Source: Tepidamorphus sp.
GTDB lineage: Bacteria; Pseudomonadota; Alphaproteobacteria; Rhizobiales; Tepidamorphaceae
Direction of reading: 5' to 3'
DNA length: 57,464 nt
Assembly (NCBI GenBank): GCA_028280885.1
Contig: JANQKY010000103.1
Span: 1 to 57,464 of the forward strand
The notes below the pieces were generated by a model, which was not told the DNA's origin, made no database searches, and saw only the letters and a list, made by a program, of their open reading frames with translations. Below, in pieces: positions 16,866-24,989 of this stretch; positions within the stretch are counted from its first letter, which is position 1, and the number at the start of each line of letters is the position of its first letter. The position numbers and the translations under genes were made by a program.

Positions 16866-17762
16866 ATGTCATCATCCGATCTTTTCTCCCGGGCTGGCCG
16901 CCGGCCGCGGGGGGCTGGGATTATGCAAGCGTGGCGATACGCAACCGTGACGCGGCGCGGGAGGCCGGCTGTCGGTCGGGCGCGCCTTTTCGGTGTAACG
17001 ATCCTGACCCTGGTTTTTTCGGCCACCCTTATGCCGCCACTGTCGGTGCGGGCGGAAAACCCGGTCGCAATCGCGATGGATGAGAATTACCCGCCCTATA
17101 TGTTTCAGCAGGCGGGCGAGCCGGCCGGGTTCTATTACGATCTGCTGCGCAGCATCTTCGATCAGATGCTGGTCCAGGTTCGCTTCGAAATGCGACCCTG
17201 GACGGGGGCCGTCGCGCTGATTGACGAGGCGGAGGCCGGTCTCGCCGGCCTCTACAGGAACGAAGAACGGGTCCGGAAATACGATTTCTCGAACGCGATC
17301 ATAGAAGAACAACTCCTCGTCTATGTGCGCGATGGAGAGGCGTTCCGATTCGATACGATCGAGGATCTCAAGGACAGGACCATCGCGACCATTGCCGGCT
17401 GGAGCTATGGCCAGGCCTTCGATACCGCCCGCCGGCGCGGCGTGTTTGCGACAGTGGAGACGGGATCGGCGGCCGAGAGCCTCCGCAAGGTCCTGGCGGG
17501 CGAGGTCGATGCCGCCGTGATCGAATCCCTGTCGGCACGCATCGCCCTGGAGGCAAATCCCGACCTTCAGTCGCTGATCGACGCGCTGCCGACGCCGGTT
17601 GCCACCAACAAGACGTATCTGGCATTCAACAAGCAGGCCGGGAAGACGGCACTGCTCGATTATTTCAACTACGTGATGGCATCGATGAAGGCCGACGGAC
17701 GGTTCGAAACGATCCTGCTCGGCTCCGTCAATGAAAACGCCGTCATCCCGACCAACCAATAG
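16866..17762 (+). CDS. Family-3 periplasmic solute-binding protein
   Basis: This secreted binding-protein-like product of up to 298 aa has a signal peptide ending near LSVRAEN, then AIAMDENYPPYMF (start of the SBP_bac_3 fold), FYYDLLRSIFDQM and the hinge segment IATIAGWSYGQAF. Family members bind amino acids or act as sensory modules. No ABC permease or ATPase lies beside it, so it could serve an importer encoded elsewhere or a sensor kinase. The start is uncertain: ATG at 16923 would give a more ordinary signal peptide, and neither start has a clear ribosome-binding site. Confidence 0.85.
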   Translation: MSSSDLFSRAGRRPRGAGIMQAWRYATVTRRGRPAVGRARLFGVTILTLVFSATLMPPLSVRAENPVAIAMDENYPPYMFQQAGEPAGFYYDLLRSIFDQMLVQVRFEMRPWTGAVALIDEAEAGLAGLYRNEERVRKYDFSNAIIEEQLLVYVRDGEAFRFDTIEDLKDRTIATIAGWSYGQAFDTARRRGVFATVETGSAAESLRKVLAGEVDAAVIESLSARIALEANPDLQSLIDALPTPVATNKTYLAFNKQAGKTALLDYFNYVMASMKADGRFETILLGSVNENAVIPTNQ

Positions 17763-17795
17763 GGGCGGAGCGAGCCGCGGTTATGGTGCTCCGGG

Positions 17796-18509
17796 TCACT
17801 CCGGATCCGGCCCGACGATCGTGCGCCAGTAGCCGGTCGCGAACTGGTAGATGACCACGCCGGCGAGAACGACCTTGAGCCAGAGCGGCGCCTGGAAATC
17901 GTTGTAGACGGCATAGCCGGCGCCGACAAAGAAGACGATCAGTACCGGAATGGAGATCTTAACGAACCGTTTGGAGCGGATCGGGTGGAGATGCATCACC
18001 GGCAGGAAGGTCATGATCGCAAGGAAGATCGTCCAGACCATCACCCAGGCCGGCGGGAGGCCGGACACGAACCAGAAGAGCAACTGCAGGTTCCAGGTCG
18101 TCGGAAAGCCGATGAAGTAGTTGTCCGCCGATTTCTGCTCCCGCTTCATGAAGAAGCCGGCCGACGACAGGCAGATGATCGCGGCGCCGACCAGTCCGTA
18201 GCCTTCCGGAAACAGGCCCGCTGTCATCGCCGCGTAGGCCGGGATGAAGACATAGGTCAGATAGTCGACGGTGAGATCGAGGATGCCGCCGTCCCAGCCC
18301 GGCAGGGTCTCGCGCACCTTCGTTATGCGGGCAAGCGGTCCGTCGATCCCGTCGACGAAGAAGGCGATGGCCAGCCACAGGAACATCTGCCGCCAGTCCG
18401 ACTGCGTCGCCGCCAGCATGGCAAGCAGCGCCCAGAGGATACCGCTGGCGGTGAGGCAGTGAACGGCGGCGGCCGCGAGCTTGCGCGATAAGGGGATTGC
18501 GTCGCTCAC
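17796..18509 (-). CDS. pcs: Phosphatidylcholine synthase
   Basis: This inner-membrane CDP-alcohol phosphotransferase condenses choline with CDP-diacylglycerol to make phosphatidylcholine, a route found in rhizobia and other host-associated or environmental alphaproteobacteria. The 237-aa product has about seven helices and the signature D-x2-DG-x2-AR in DGIDGPLAR, followed by G-x3-D-x3-D in GGILDLTVD. The LPGW and VDYLTYVFIPAY contexts are typical of Pcs rather than PgsA or PssA. GTG at 18509 overlaps the TGA of the upstream DUF1326 gene (GTGA). A GTG at 18533 is an alternative start. Confidence 0.92.
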   Translation of the reverse strand: MSDAIPLSRKLAAAAVHCLTASGILWALLAMLAATQSDWRQMFLWLAIAFFVDGIDGPLARITKVRETLPGWDGGILDLTVDYLTYVFIPAYAAMTAGLFPEGYGLVGAAIICLSSAGFFMKREQKSADNYFIGFPTTWNLQLLFWFVSGLPPAWVMVWTIFLAIMTFLPVMHLHPIRSKRFVKISIPVLIVFFVGAGYAVYNDFQAPLWLKVVLAGVVIYQFATGYWRTIVGPDPE

Positions 18510-19117
18510 GGGCCGCGCCAGTCGATCCTGCACAGTTCGGCGCTGCGGCCGCGAAAGTCCCAGTTCCGGCCGAAGCCGCGCATCCGGCTCTTGTCGGCCC
18601 GGGCCACCGTGATGTCCGGCGCGATCCAGTATTGCGAGTTGGTGATCACCACCTCGCCGCCCTTGTCGTTGCTGGGGACCGGCGTGATCGCCCCGTCGAT
18701 CATCTTCGGCACCTTGACGACGCGGGTGTTGCCGTCGACCTCGTAGGTGACGGGCGCCTGCTGGACGCCGAGGAACTTGCCGACCAGGATCGACAGAAGC
18801 CCGGTCGTGCCGCCGGCGCGGCCGGTCCAGATGCGGGTCAGCGCGCGGACCGCCTGGATGCCCGCCTTCTCGTCGATGATCAGCGCCGCCGTCCAGTTGC
18901 CGCGCGACATCAGGCCGGGAATCTCGATCATCACCGCGACATTCAGGCCGGACAGGTCGACATCGCCGAACTGGCCCTCGTCGATGCGGGCGCCGAGCCA
19001 GGTCTGGCAGTAGCCCTCGGTCGGCGGGTGCTGGCCGAGCGACAGGACACAGGGGCAGAAAACGGTGCAGTTACAGCTCAGGGCCAGCTCGCCCTTGATT
19101 GACCAGGGGTCCGACAC
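18506..19117 (-). CDS. DUF1326 domain protein
   Basis: This 203-aa protein has the DUF1326 hallmark cysteine cluster CNCTVFCPC near the N-terminus, a likely metal or redox site, and no signal peptide. Function is unknown. Many genomes pair DUF1326 with DUF2182, as here (91 bp separate the genes), suggesting a shared metal-related role. GTG at 19117 is chosen because AGGAG lies 6 nt upstream. The frame opens further to a TTG at 19147. Its stop overlaps the pcs start. Confidence 0.88.
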   Translation of the reverse strand: MSDPWSIKGELALSCNCTVFCPCVLSLGQHPPTEGYCQTWLGARIDEGQFGDVDLSGLNVAVMIEIPGLMSRGNWTAALIIDEKAGIQAVRALTRIWTGRAGGTTGLLSILVGKFLGVQQAPVTYEVDGNTRVVKVPKMIDGAITPVPSNDKGGEVVITNSQYWIAPDITVARADKSRMRGFGRNWDFRGRSAELCRIDWRGP

Positions 19118-19208
19118 GGCAGTCTCCTCTTGATGCGTTACCCTCAATCTGCGCCGTATTTGAAACGGACGCAGTCATATGACGTTGATTTGGTTAAATC
19201 CGCCTTGG

Positions 19209-20138
19209 TCATGCGAGCGGAAGCTCCAGCGCCGCGGCCAGCGCCCACGCCAGCAGGGCGGCGCCGATCAGACGGCTGAACCAGCGCGCGGCGATCAGCT
19301 TTTCCAGCGTCATGACGGCGGCGAGGACCGCGATCCAGACGATGTTCATCACGCCGACGGCGAACATCACCAGCATCAGCGCCCAGCAGCAGGCAAGGCA
19401 GAACAGCCCCTGCCGGAGGCCGAGCCGGTAGACGCCGCGGCGCGTCTCGGTCCAGTTGGCGAACAGGAAGGGAAAGGGCCTGGCGCATTTGACCAGGCAG
19501 GCGGCCTTCTGGTCGGTGAACTGATAAAGACCGGCCAGCGCCAGCACGATCGCGGCCAGACCGCCGGTCAGGACCGTGCCCGACGCCGACAGCGCGCCTG
19601 CCTGGCCGAGCCCCCATTGCAGGCCGGTCGCGGCGAGCGCGAAGGCCGACCAGATCGTCAGGTAGCCACCGGCGAGCACCAGCGGCGAGACGATCCGCCG
19701 CCCCTGCCCGGCCGCCGTATCGGCGATCTCGGCATAGGTGCGCAGCATCGGCGCCGCACTCGGCAGCATCATCGCCGCGCCCATGGCAAGCCACATCGTC
19801 GCGTGCAGCGCCGCGTCGGCAAGCCGCCAGTCTTCGGGTAAAGCCGCGCAGACGGCGATCAACGCATTCAGCCATGGCCAGGCGGACACGGCGCTGTAGG
19901 CGGTCGATCCGGTGCCGGTCGTCTCGAGCATCCGGTCGAGCACGGACATGCCCGGACCCAGCGCGCCGAAGGTCGCGCCCAGTCCCGCCGCCGTCGACAA
20001 TACGGCCAGATAGAGCCAGGCGAGCGCCACCAGCGCGCCGAGCAGCCACCAGGCAATGCGGCGCGGATTGTCGGCAACCGCCCCGATCAGCGCCGACAGT
20101 CCGGTCAGATGCGTCAGTTTTTCCGTCTGCGCGGTCAA
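19209..20138 (-). CDS. DUF2182 integral membrane protein
   Basis: This predicted metal-binding inner-membrane protein of the DUF2182 family has about 309 aa and seven or so hydrophobic helices. Conserved features are MWLAMGAAMMLPSAAPML, the cysteine-bearing YQFTDQKAACLVKCARP loop, and LGLRQGLFCLACCWALM. The reaction is unknown. Two starts are possible: TTG at 20138 with GGGAG 5 nt upstream, taken here, and GTG at 20150. The frame runs open to 20273, but that extension is low-complexity and unlike the family. Confidence 0.87.
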   Translation of the reverse strand: MTAQTEKLTHLTGLSALIGAVADNPRRIAWWLLGALVALAWLYLAVLSTAAGLGATFGALGPGMSVLDRMLETTGTGSTAYSAVSAWPWLNALIAVCAALPEDWRLADAALHATMWLAMGAAMMLPSAAPMLRTYAEIADTAAGQGRRIVSPLVLAGGYLTIWSAFALAATGLQWGLGQAGALSASGTVLTGGLAAIVLALAGLYQFTDQKAACLVKCARPFPFLFANWTETRRGVYRLGLRQGLFCLACCWALMLVMFAVGVMNIVWIAVLAAVMTLEKLIAARWFSRLIGAALLAWALAAALELPLA

Positions 20139-20348
20139 GGCCGCTCCCACCCGCTTGTCACTCCCGCCGACAGGTTGACCATGGCGCGGGCGCGATTGCA
20201 ACGGTGCTGTGACGCGAGCGCGGCCGGCAAGGCCTGAGGCGTTGGGGGACCGAGGCAATTCGCCCGATGCCAAACCGGCACCAGCGCCCTATGCTGAAGA
20301 TGGCGCAGATACGTAGCGCCCGCACACTCACACCAGACGGGATTTGCC

Positions 20349-21323
20349 GTGCTGCTGACGCAAAGACTGGCCCAAGGACTGGCCCAAGGACTGGCCCAAG
20401 GACTGGATCGCCGAACCGGTGCCGATACACGCCGGATATCGGTCGCACCGGCCGTCGCGACACGCCGGGTCGGACAGATGTCGGTCACCGCGCTCTTGGA
20501 TGGATCCGGCGATTTCGGGCCGGACCTCGTGGTCGGCTACGAGGCGGACATGGCGCGGGACTTGCGCGACCAGGCCTTCCTCGCCTCCGAAACGATCACG
20601 ATCCCGATTTCGGCCTATCTCATCGAAGCAGACGGCGCGCTGCTGCTTGTCGATACCGGCCTGTCCGACAGCCGCGGCCCCGCAAGCGGCCATCTCATCG
20701 AGGCGCTTGCCCGCGTCGGGGTGCGGCCGGACGATATCGACGCGGTGCTGCTGACCCATCTGCATCCCGATCACGTCAACGGCCTGACCCGCCCCGATGG
20801 CGGTCGCGCCTTCAGCCGGGCGGCCGTTCTCGTCCAGGAGGAGGAGTTCGCCTACTGGACCGACGACGCGATCGTCGCGACGATGCCGGACTTCCGGCAG
20901 GCCAACGCCCGGGCAGCGCTTGAGACGCTCGCGGCCTATGGTGACGACGTCGTCCTGTTCGGCAGGACCGAGCGGCTGACGAACGACATCGCTGCCGTTG
21001 CCCTGCCCGGCCATACGCCCGGCCACACGGGCTTCCGGCTCGAAAGCGAAGGGGAAACCCTGCTCATCTGGGGCGATATCGTGCATCTTGCCGCCTATCA
21101 GTTCGCCCGGCCGGATTGGGGCATGGTCTTCGACACCGACCCGAAGGTTGCCGCCGAAACGCGGCGCGCTATCCTCGAGGCGGTTGCGGCGGAGCGCGAG
21201 ATGGTCGCCGGCATGCACCTGCCCTTCCCCGGTTTCGGCTATGTCGAGCGGCGCGGCGCGGGCTTCCAGTTCCATGCCGCCGAATGGCAATACGGCCTGG
21301 AAGATCGCGGGAGTTCGTCATGA
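20349..21323 (+). CDS. Metallo-beta-lactamase-fold hydrolase
   Basis: This metallohydrolase of up to 324 aa has the dizinc motif HLHPDH (about 137-142), LLVDTGLSDS just before it, the third-ligand segment LPGHTPGHTGF and the late GDIVHL aspartate. It resembles the broad quorum-quenching-lactonase/hydrolase group, and its substrate is unknown. The start is uncertain. GTG at 20349 runs through a 12-bp tandem repeat encoding LAQG repeats, while ATG at 20478 would remove the first strand (RVGQMSVTALLDG), so a start in between is likely. Its stop overlaps the next gene's ATG as ATGA. Confidence 0.87.
   Translation: MLLTQRLAQGLAQGLAQGLDRRTGADTRRISVAPAVATRRVGQMSVTALLDGSGDFGPDLVVGYEADMARDLRDQAFLASETITIPISAYLIEADGALLLVDTGLSDSRGPASGHLIEALARVGVRPDDIDAVLLTHLHPDHVNGLTRPDGGRAFSRAAVLVQEEEFAYWTDDAIVATMPDFRQANARAALETLAAYGDDVVLFGRTERLTNDIAAVALPGHTPGHTGFRLESEGETLLIWGDIVHLAAYQFARPDWGMVFDTDPKVAAETRRAILEAVAAEREMVAGMHLPFPGFGYVERRGAGFQFHAAEWQYGLEDRGSSS
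20365..20406. repeat. 12-bp tandem repeat, 3.5 copies
   Basis: GACTGGCCCAAG occurs three times in direct succession (20365-20376, 20377-20388, 20389-20400), followed by half a copy. It lies at the 5' end of the hydrolase gene. If translated it gives repeated LAQG. If the true start is downstream it lies in the leader. Confidence 0.9.
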
Positions 21324-22534
21324 GCGATGCGCAATCCGTGGACGTCCTCGTCGCCGGCGGCGGCCCGGCCGGCCTGTCGGCCGGACTGGCGCTTGCCGCG
21401 CGGGGCCTTCAGGTGGCGATCGTCGACCCGCTGGAAGATCCCCGCCACGACCGGCGGACATCGGCGCTGATGGTCGCTTCCGTTGCCATGCTACGCGCGC
21501 TCGGCGTCTGGCAACGCTGCGTCGAGGCCGCGGCACCGCTCAGGACGATGCGGATCATCGACGATACGGGTCGGCTGTTGCGGGCGCCCGGCGTAACCTT
21601 TGAAGCCTCGGAGATCGGCGAGCCGGCTTTCGGCTGGAACATACCGAATGCCGCACTCGTTGCCGCGCTGCGCGAGCAGATCGCCGATACCGCGGCGATC
21701 ACGCTCATTCATTCGACGGTCGAGCAGGTCGATCCCGAAGAAGACGGCGTGGCGGTGACGCTTGCCGATGGCAGACGTTTGAGCGCGGCGCTGCTCGTCG
21801 GCGCCGATGGGCGCGGCTCCGTCTGCCGGACGGCCGCCGGGATCGATACCGACAGTTGGTCCTATGACCAGGCGGCGATCGTCCTCAACCTGCGCCACGA
21901 CAGGCCGCACAACGACGTCTCGACCGAATTCCATCGGCCGCCCGGCCCGTTCACCCTGGTGCCGCTGCCGGGCAACCGCTCAAGCCTCGTCTGGGTCGAG
22001 ACCCGGCGCATGGCCGAGGCCGTCGCGACCTATTCGGACGACGAGCTTGCCCGGGAGATCGAGCGGATCTCGCACCGCATCCTCGGTCGCGTCACAATCG
22101 ACGGTCCGCGCGGCAGCTATCCGCTGTCCGGGCTGATTGCCCGCCGCTATGCGGCAAACCGCGTGGCGCTCGTCGGGGAAGCCGCCCACGTCGTCCCGCC
22201 GATCGGCGCCCAGGGGCTCAATCTCGGCCTGCGCGACGGCGCGGCGCTGGCGGACCTGGCCGGCGATCCCGCCCTGTCCGGCGGCGATCCGGGCGGCGAT
22301 CCGGGCAGCAACCCGGTACTGATCGCCTATGACCGGCGGCGGCGTGTCGACATCCTGTCGCGGACGGCGGCGATCGACATGCTGAACCGAACGCTTCTGG
22401 CGGATCTTTTGCCGGCGCAGATGCTGCGCTCCGCCGGGCTCGCCGCGCTCGGCACGATCGGCCCGCTGCGCCGCATGGCGATGCGCGAGGGCGTCGCGCC
22501 GGCTTACGGCCTTCCGGAGATGATGCGGGGATAA
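21320..22534 (+). CDS. UbiH/UbiF-type FAD-dependent monooxygenase
   Basis: This 404-aa flavin hydroxylase carries the three family fingerprints: FAD-binding VLVAGGGPAGLSAGLALA at the N-terminus, the DG motif in LLVGADGRGS, and GEAAHVVPPIGAQGLNLGLRD near residue 290, typical of ubiquinone-pathway hydroxylases. It probably hydroxylates an aromatic ring, either in ubiquinone synthesis or on a related substrate. ATG at 21320 overlaps the upstream stop, so it is coupled to the hydrolase gene. A short in-frame repeat (GGDPGGDPG, about 22279-22310) is inserted after the GEAAH region. Confidence 0.9.
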   Translation: MSDAQSVDVLVAGGGPAGLSAGLALAARGLQVAIVDPLEDPRHDRRTSALMVASVAMLRALGVWQRCVEAAAPLRTMRIIDDTGRLLRAPGVTFEASEIGEPAFGWNIPNAALVAALREQIADTAAITLIHSTVEQVDPEEDGVAVTLADGRRLSAALLVGADGRGSVCRTAAGIDTDSWSYDQAAIVLNLRHDRPHNDVSTEFHRPPGPFTLVPLPGNRSSLVWVETRRMAEAVATYSDDELAREIERISHRILGRVTIDGPRGSYPLSGLIARRYAANRVALVGEAAHVVPPIGAQGLNLGLRDGAALADLAGDPALSGGDPGGDPGSNPVLIAYDRRRRVDILSRTAAIDMLNRTLLADLLPAQMLRSAGLAALGTIGPLRRMAMREGVAPAYGLPEMMRG

Positions 22535-22579
22535 TTAGCCAGAATAATACAAAAGACCGGAGAGAGACCTCCTGGCGAT

Positions 22580-23734
22580 TTACTCTTCGGGGGCCTGATC
22601 GTCGGGAGCGGCGGTGTAGGCAGCGGCGCGGGCGGGATTGTCGGCGCCGAGGACCGGTGCGCGCTTGGGCTCGGCGTTTGGGCCGCGGAATTGCGGCGCA
22701 ACCGGCATGACGACGGCCGGCATGGTTTCCTCCCGGTCGTTTTCCAGCGGGAAGTCGAACAGCCCCCGTTCGAGGAAATGCGGATTTTCCGCGGCCTCAT
22801 CAAGCGTACGGACGATGTTGGCCGCGCAATCCTGACCCGCGAACAGGGCTGCCAGATCCTCCGACGTCCGGTTGGAGAAGATCGCCCGGAGCGCGGCAAT
22901 GGTCGCCTGCGGATTATGCGAATCGTCGCGCAGCCGCTCGTCGAGATCGATCAGTCCGCACAGCGTGTCCCAGAATTTCTGCTCCAGCGCGGCGACCGCG
23001 ACGAAGCGGCCGTCGCGGGTTGGATAGATGTGATAGCGCGGCGAGCCGCCGGTCAGCGTCGCGACGCCATTAGCCGGCCAATCACCGGTCGCCCGGCCCT
23101 GTCCCATCGCCCACCAGGCGAAGGTGAACAGCGTGTCGGACATGGCGATATCGATATAGGTGCCCTCGCCGCTCTTTGCCCGGTTGAGCAGGGCCAGCAG
23201 GATGTTGATCACCGCCGGCATCGTGCCGCCGCCGATATCGGCGATCAGCGCGGGCGGCAGCACCGTGTTCGCCGTATCGCCGAAGGACAGCGACAACAGG
23301 CCCGTTTCGGCCATGTAGTTGAGATCGTGGCCGGCGACCGGGGCGTTCGGACCGGTCTGGCCGTAGCCCGTGATGGAGCAGTAGATGATATCCGGCTTGA
23401 TCCGTTTGACGGCCTCGTAGTCGAGCTTGAATCTGGCCATGACGCCGGGGCGGAACTGCTCGATCAGAATATCGGCCTCGGCGACCAGGGCCTCGATGCG
23501 GGCGCGGTCGGTCTCGGTCTTCAGGTCCGCCGTGATGCTCTTCTTGCCCCGGTTCAGAAGCGCATACTGGATCGATTCATCGCCCCAGCGCGGGACATAC
23601 CGGCGGATCTCCTCACCCTCGGGCCGTTCGACCTTGGTCACCTCGGCGCCGGCCTCGGCGAGCATCAGGGCCGCCAACGGGCCCGGCAGGAGCGTGGTGA
23701 AATCGAGTACCTTGATACCGTCTAATGGCTGCAC
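22580..23734 (-). CDS. CaiB/BaiF family III CoA-transferase, AMACR-like
   Basis: This 384-aa cytosolic family III CoA-transferase fold protein has the N-terminal GIKVLDFTTLLPGPLAALMLAEAGAEV segment and the GYGQTGPNAPVAGHDLNY motif, typical of the alpha-methylacyl-CoA racemase branch. It may epimerise a 2-methyl-branched acyl-CoA or transfer CoA between acids. The C-terminal 60 residues are Pro/Ala-rich. It converges with the monooxygenase gene (45 bp apart) and follows the AEC transporter gene on the same strand with a gap of about 69 bp. Confidence 0.9.
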   Translation of the reverse strand: MQPLDGIKVLDFTTLLPGPLAALMLAEAGAEVTKVERPEGEEIRRYVPRWGDESIQYALLNRGKKSITADLKTETDRARIEALVAEADILIEQFRPGVMARFKLDYEAVKRIKPDIIYCSITGYGQTGPNAPVAGHDLNYMAETGLLSLSFGDTANTVLPPALIADIGGGTMPAVINILLALLNRAKSGEGTYIDIAMSDTLFTFAWWAMGQGRATGDWPANGVATLTGGSPRYHIYPTRDGRFVAVAALEQKFWDTLCGLIDLDERLRDDSHNPQATIAALRAIFSNRTSEDLAALFAGQDCAANIVRTLDEAAENPHFLERGLFDFPLENDREETMPAVVMPVAPQFRGPNAEPKRAPVLGADNPARAAAYTAAPDDQAPEE

Positions 23735-23803
23735 CGAAAAATCCCCGCCGTTGCGACTGCCATGCCCTCGCGCACTGTCGGGCCGTATGTTCGAGAAAAA
23801 GGC

Positions 23804-24766
23804 TTAAGGAAACAGGTCATATGGGACCATATCATTGGTAACGAGATAAAGAACGCTCGTCAGTGTAACAACCGATATCACCGTTCCAAGCAGGATGCTG
23901 CTGGAGGCTCGTTCGACATAGACCTGGTACTGCTGCGCCAGCACGAACACGTTCAGCGCCGGCGGCAGCGCCGACATCAGGACGGCGGTCGCGACCCAGA
24001 CCGGATCGAAGTTCCCCATCGCGCTCAACAGCACCAGCACCAGGGCGGGATGGAAGACCAGTTTGCAAAAGGCGAGCACGGGAAATTCCGCGGGGATCCG
24101 GCGCAACGGCCTGAGCGCCACGGTGACGCCCAGCGCAAACAGCGCGCACGGCGCGGCGGCCGAGCGCAGATAGGTGAGGATCGTGTCGATCGCCTGCGGC
24201 GGCTTGTACTGAAAATACGCCGCGACGACGCCGGCGATCGTCGCCAGGATGAACGGGTGCAGGAAGATGCGCTTCAGGATCCCGGCCGTCAGCGACCAGC
24301 CGCTGACATGCTGGGTGCTGGCCAGCGCCATCAATAGCGGAACCAGCGTGAACAGCAGGATATTGTCGAAGCAGAAGATCAGCGCGGTCGGCACGGCCGC
24401 CGAGGGACCAAGGGCTGCAAGTGTCAGCCCGGGGCCCATATAGCCGATATTCGAGTAGCTGCCGAGCAGGCCCTGGATCGTGGCGTCCTTGATGTTGCCG
24501 CGGGTGACCAGGAAACCGATGACGAAGGCGACGAGGAAGACGCAATAGGTCGCAAACGTCGTCGTGAAGACGAAGGACCACTGCGCGAGCTGCTCGAACG
24601 GCGTCTCCGAGAGAAGCTGGAAGAACAGCGCCGGCAGCGCGAAATAGACGATGAAGATGTTGAGCCAGGCGAGCCCCTCGGTCGGAAGCCTGACGATCTT
24701 GCCGCCGAGATAGCCCAGAAAGATCAGCCCGAAAAAGGGCATCGCCAGCGACAGGACCTGGTTCAA
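23804..24766 (-). CDS. AEC-family transporter, TTG start
   Basis: This auxin-efflux-carrier-family inner-membrane transporter has about 320 aa, ten helices and the family N-terminus LNQVLSLAMPFFGLIFLGYLGG. Family members export malonate, malate or other organic anions. Its place beside CoA-transferase and CitE-like genes fits an organic acid. TTG at 24764-24766 is the start because GGGAAGAG lies a few bases upstream and the product then aligns with family N-termini. The frame remains open to 24826. Confidence 0.87.
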   Translation of the reverse strand: MNQVLSLAMPFFGLIFLGYLGGKIVRLPTEGLAWLNIFIVYFALPALFFQLLSETPFEQLAQWSFVFTTTFATYCVFLVAFVIGFLVTRGNIKDATIQGLLGSYSNIGYMGPGLTLAALGPSAAVPTALIFCFDNILLFTLVPLLMALASTQHVSGWSLTAGILKRIFLHPFILATIAGVVAAYFQYKPPQAIDTILTYLRSAAAPCALFALGVTVALRPLRRIPAEFPVLAFCKLVFHPALVLVLLSAMGNFDPVWVATAVLMSALPPALNVFVLAQQYQVYVERASSSILLGTVISVVTLTSVLYLVTNDMVPYDLFP

Positions 24767-24989
24767 GACGTCTCTTCCCGAAGTATGTGGCCCGAAATAT
24801 GCGACAGAATGGCCGGGCGGCTTCATTCCGCCTAGCGCCTTTTCACCCGGCCGGTCAACGGAAAGCCTGCTGGTGACGTATCAGTGAACGGTGATGGTGC
24901 AGCGCAACCAAAATGGTTGCATTGCGGCGCGACCGGCGACACTGTACGGCCGACGCTCGATCAACCGCCAAGAAGAAAAGCCGAAGCCC

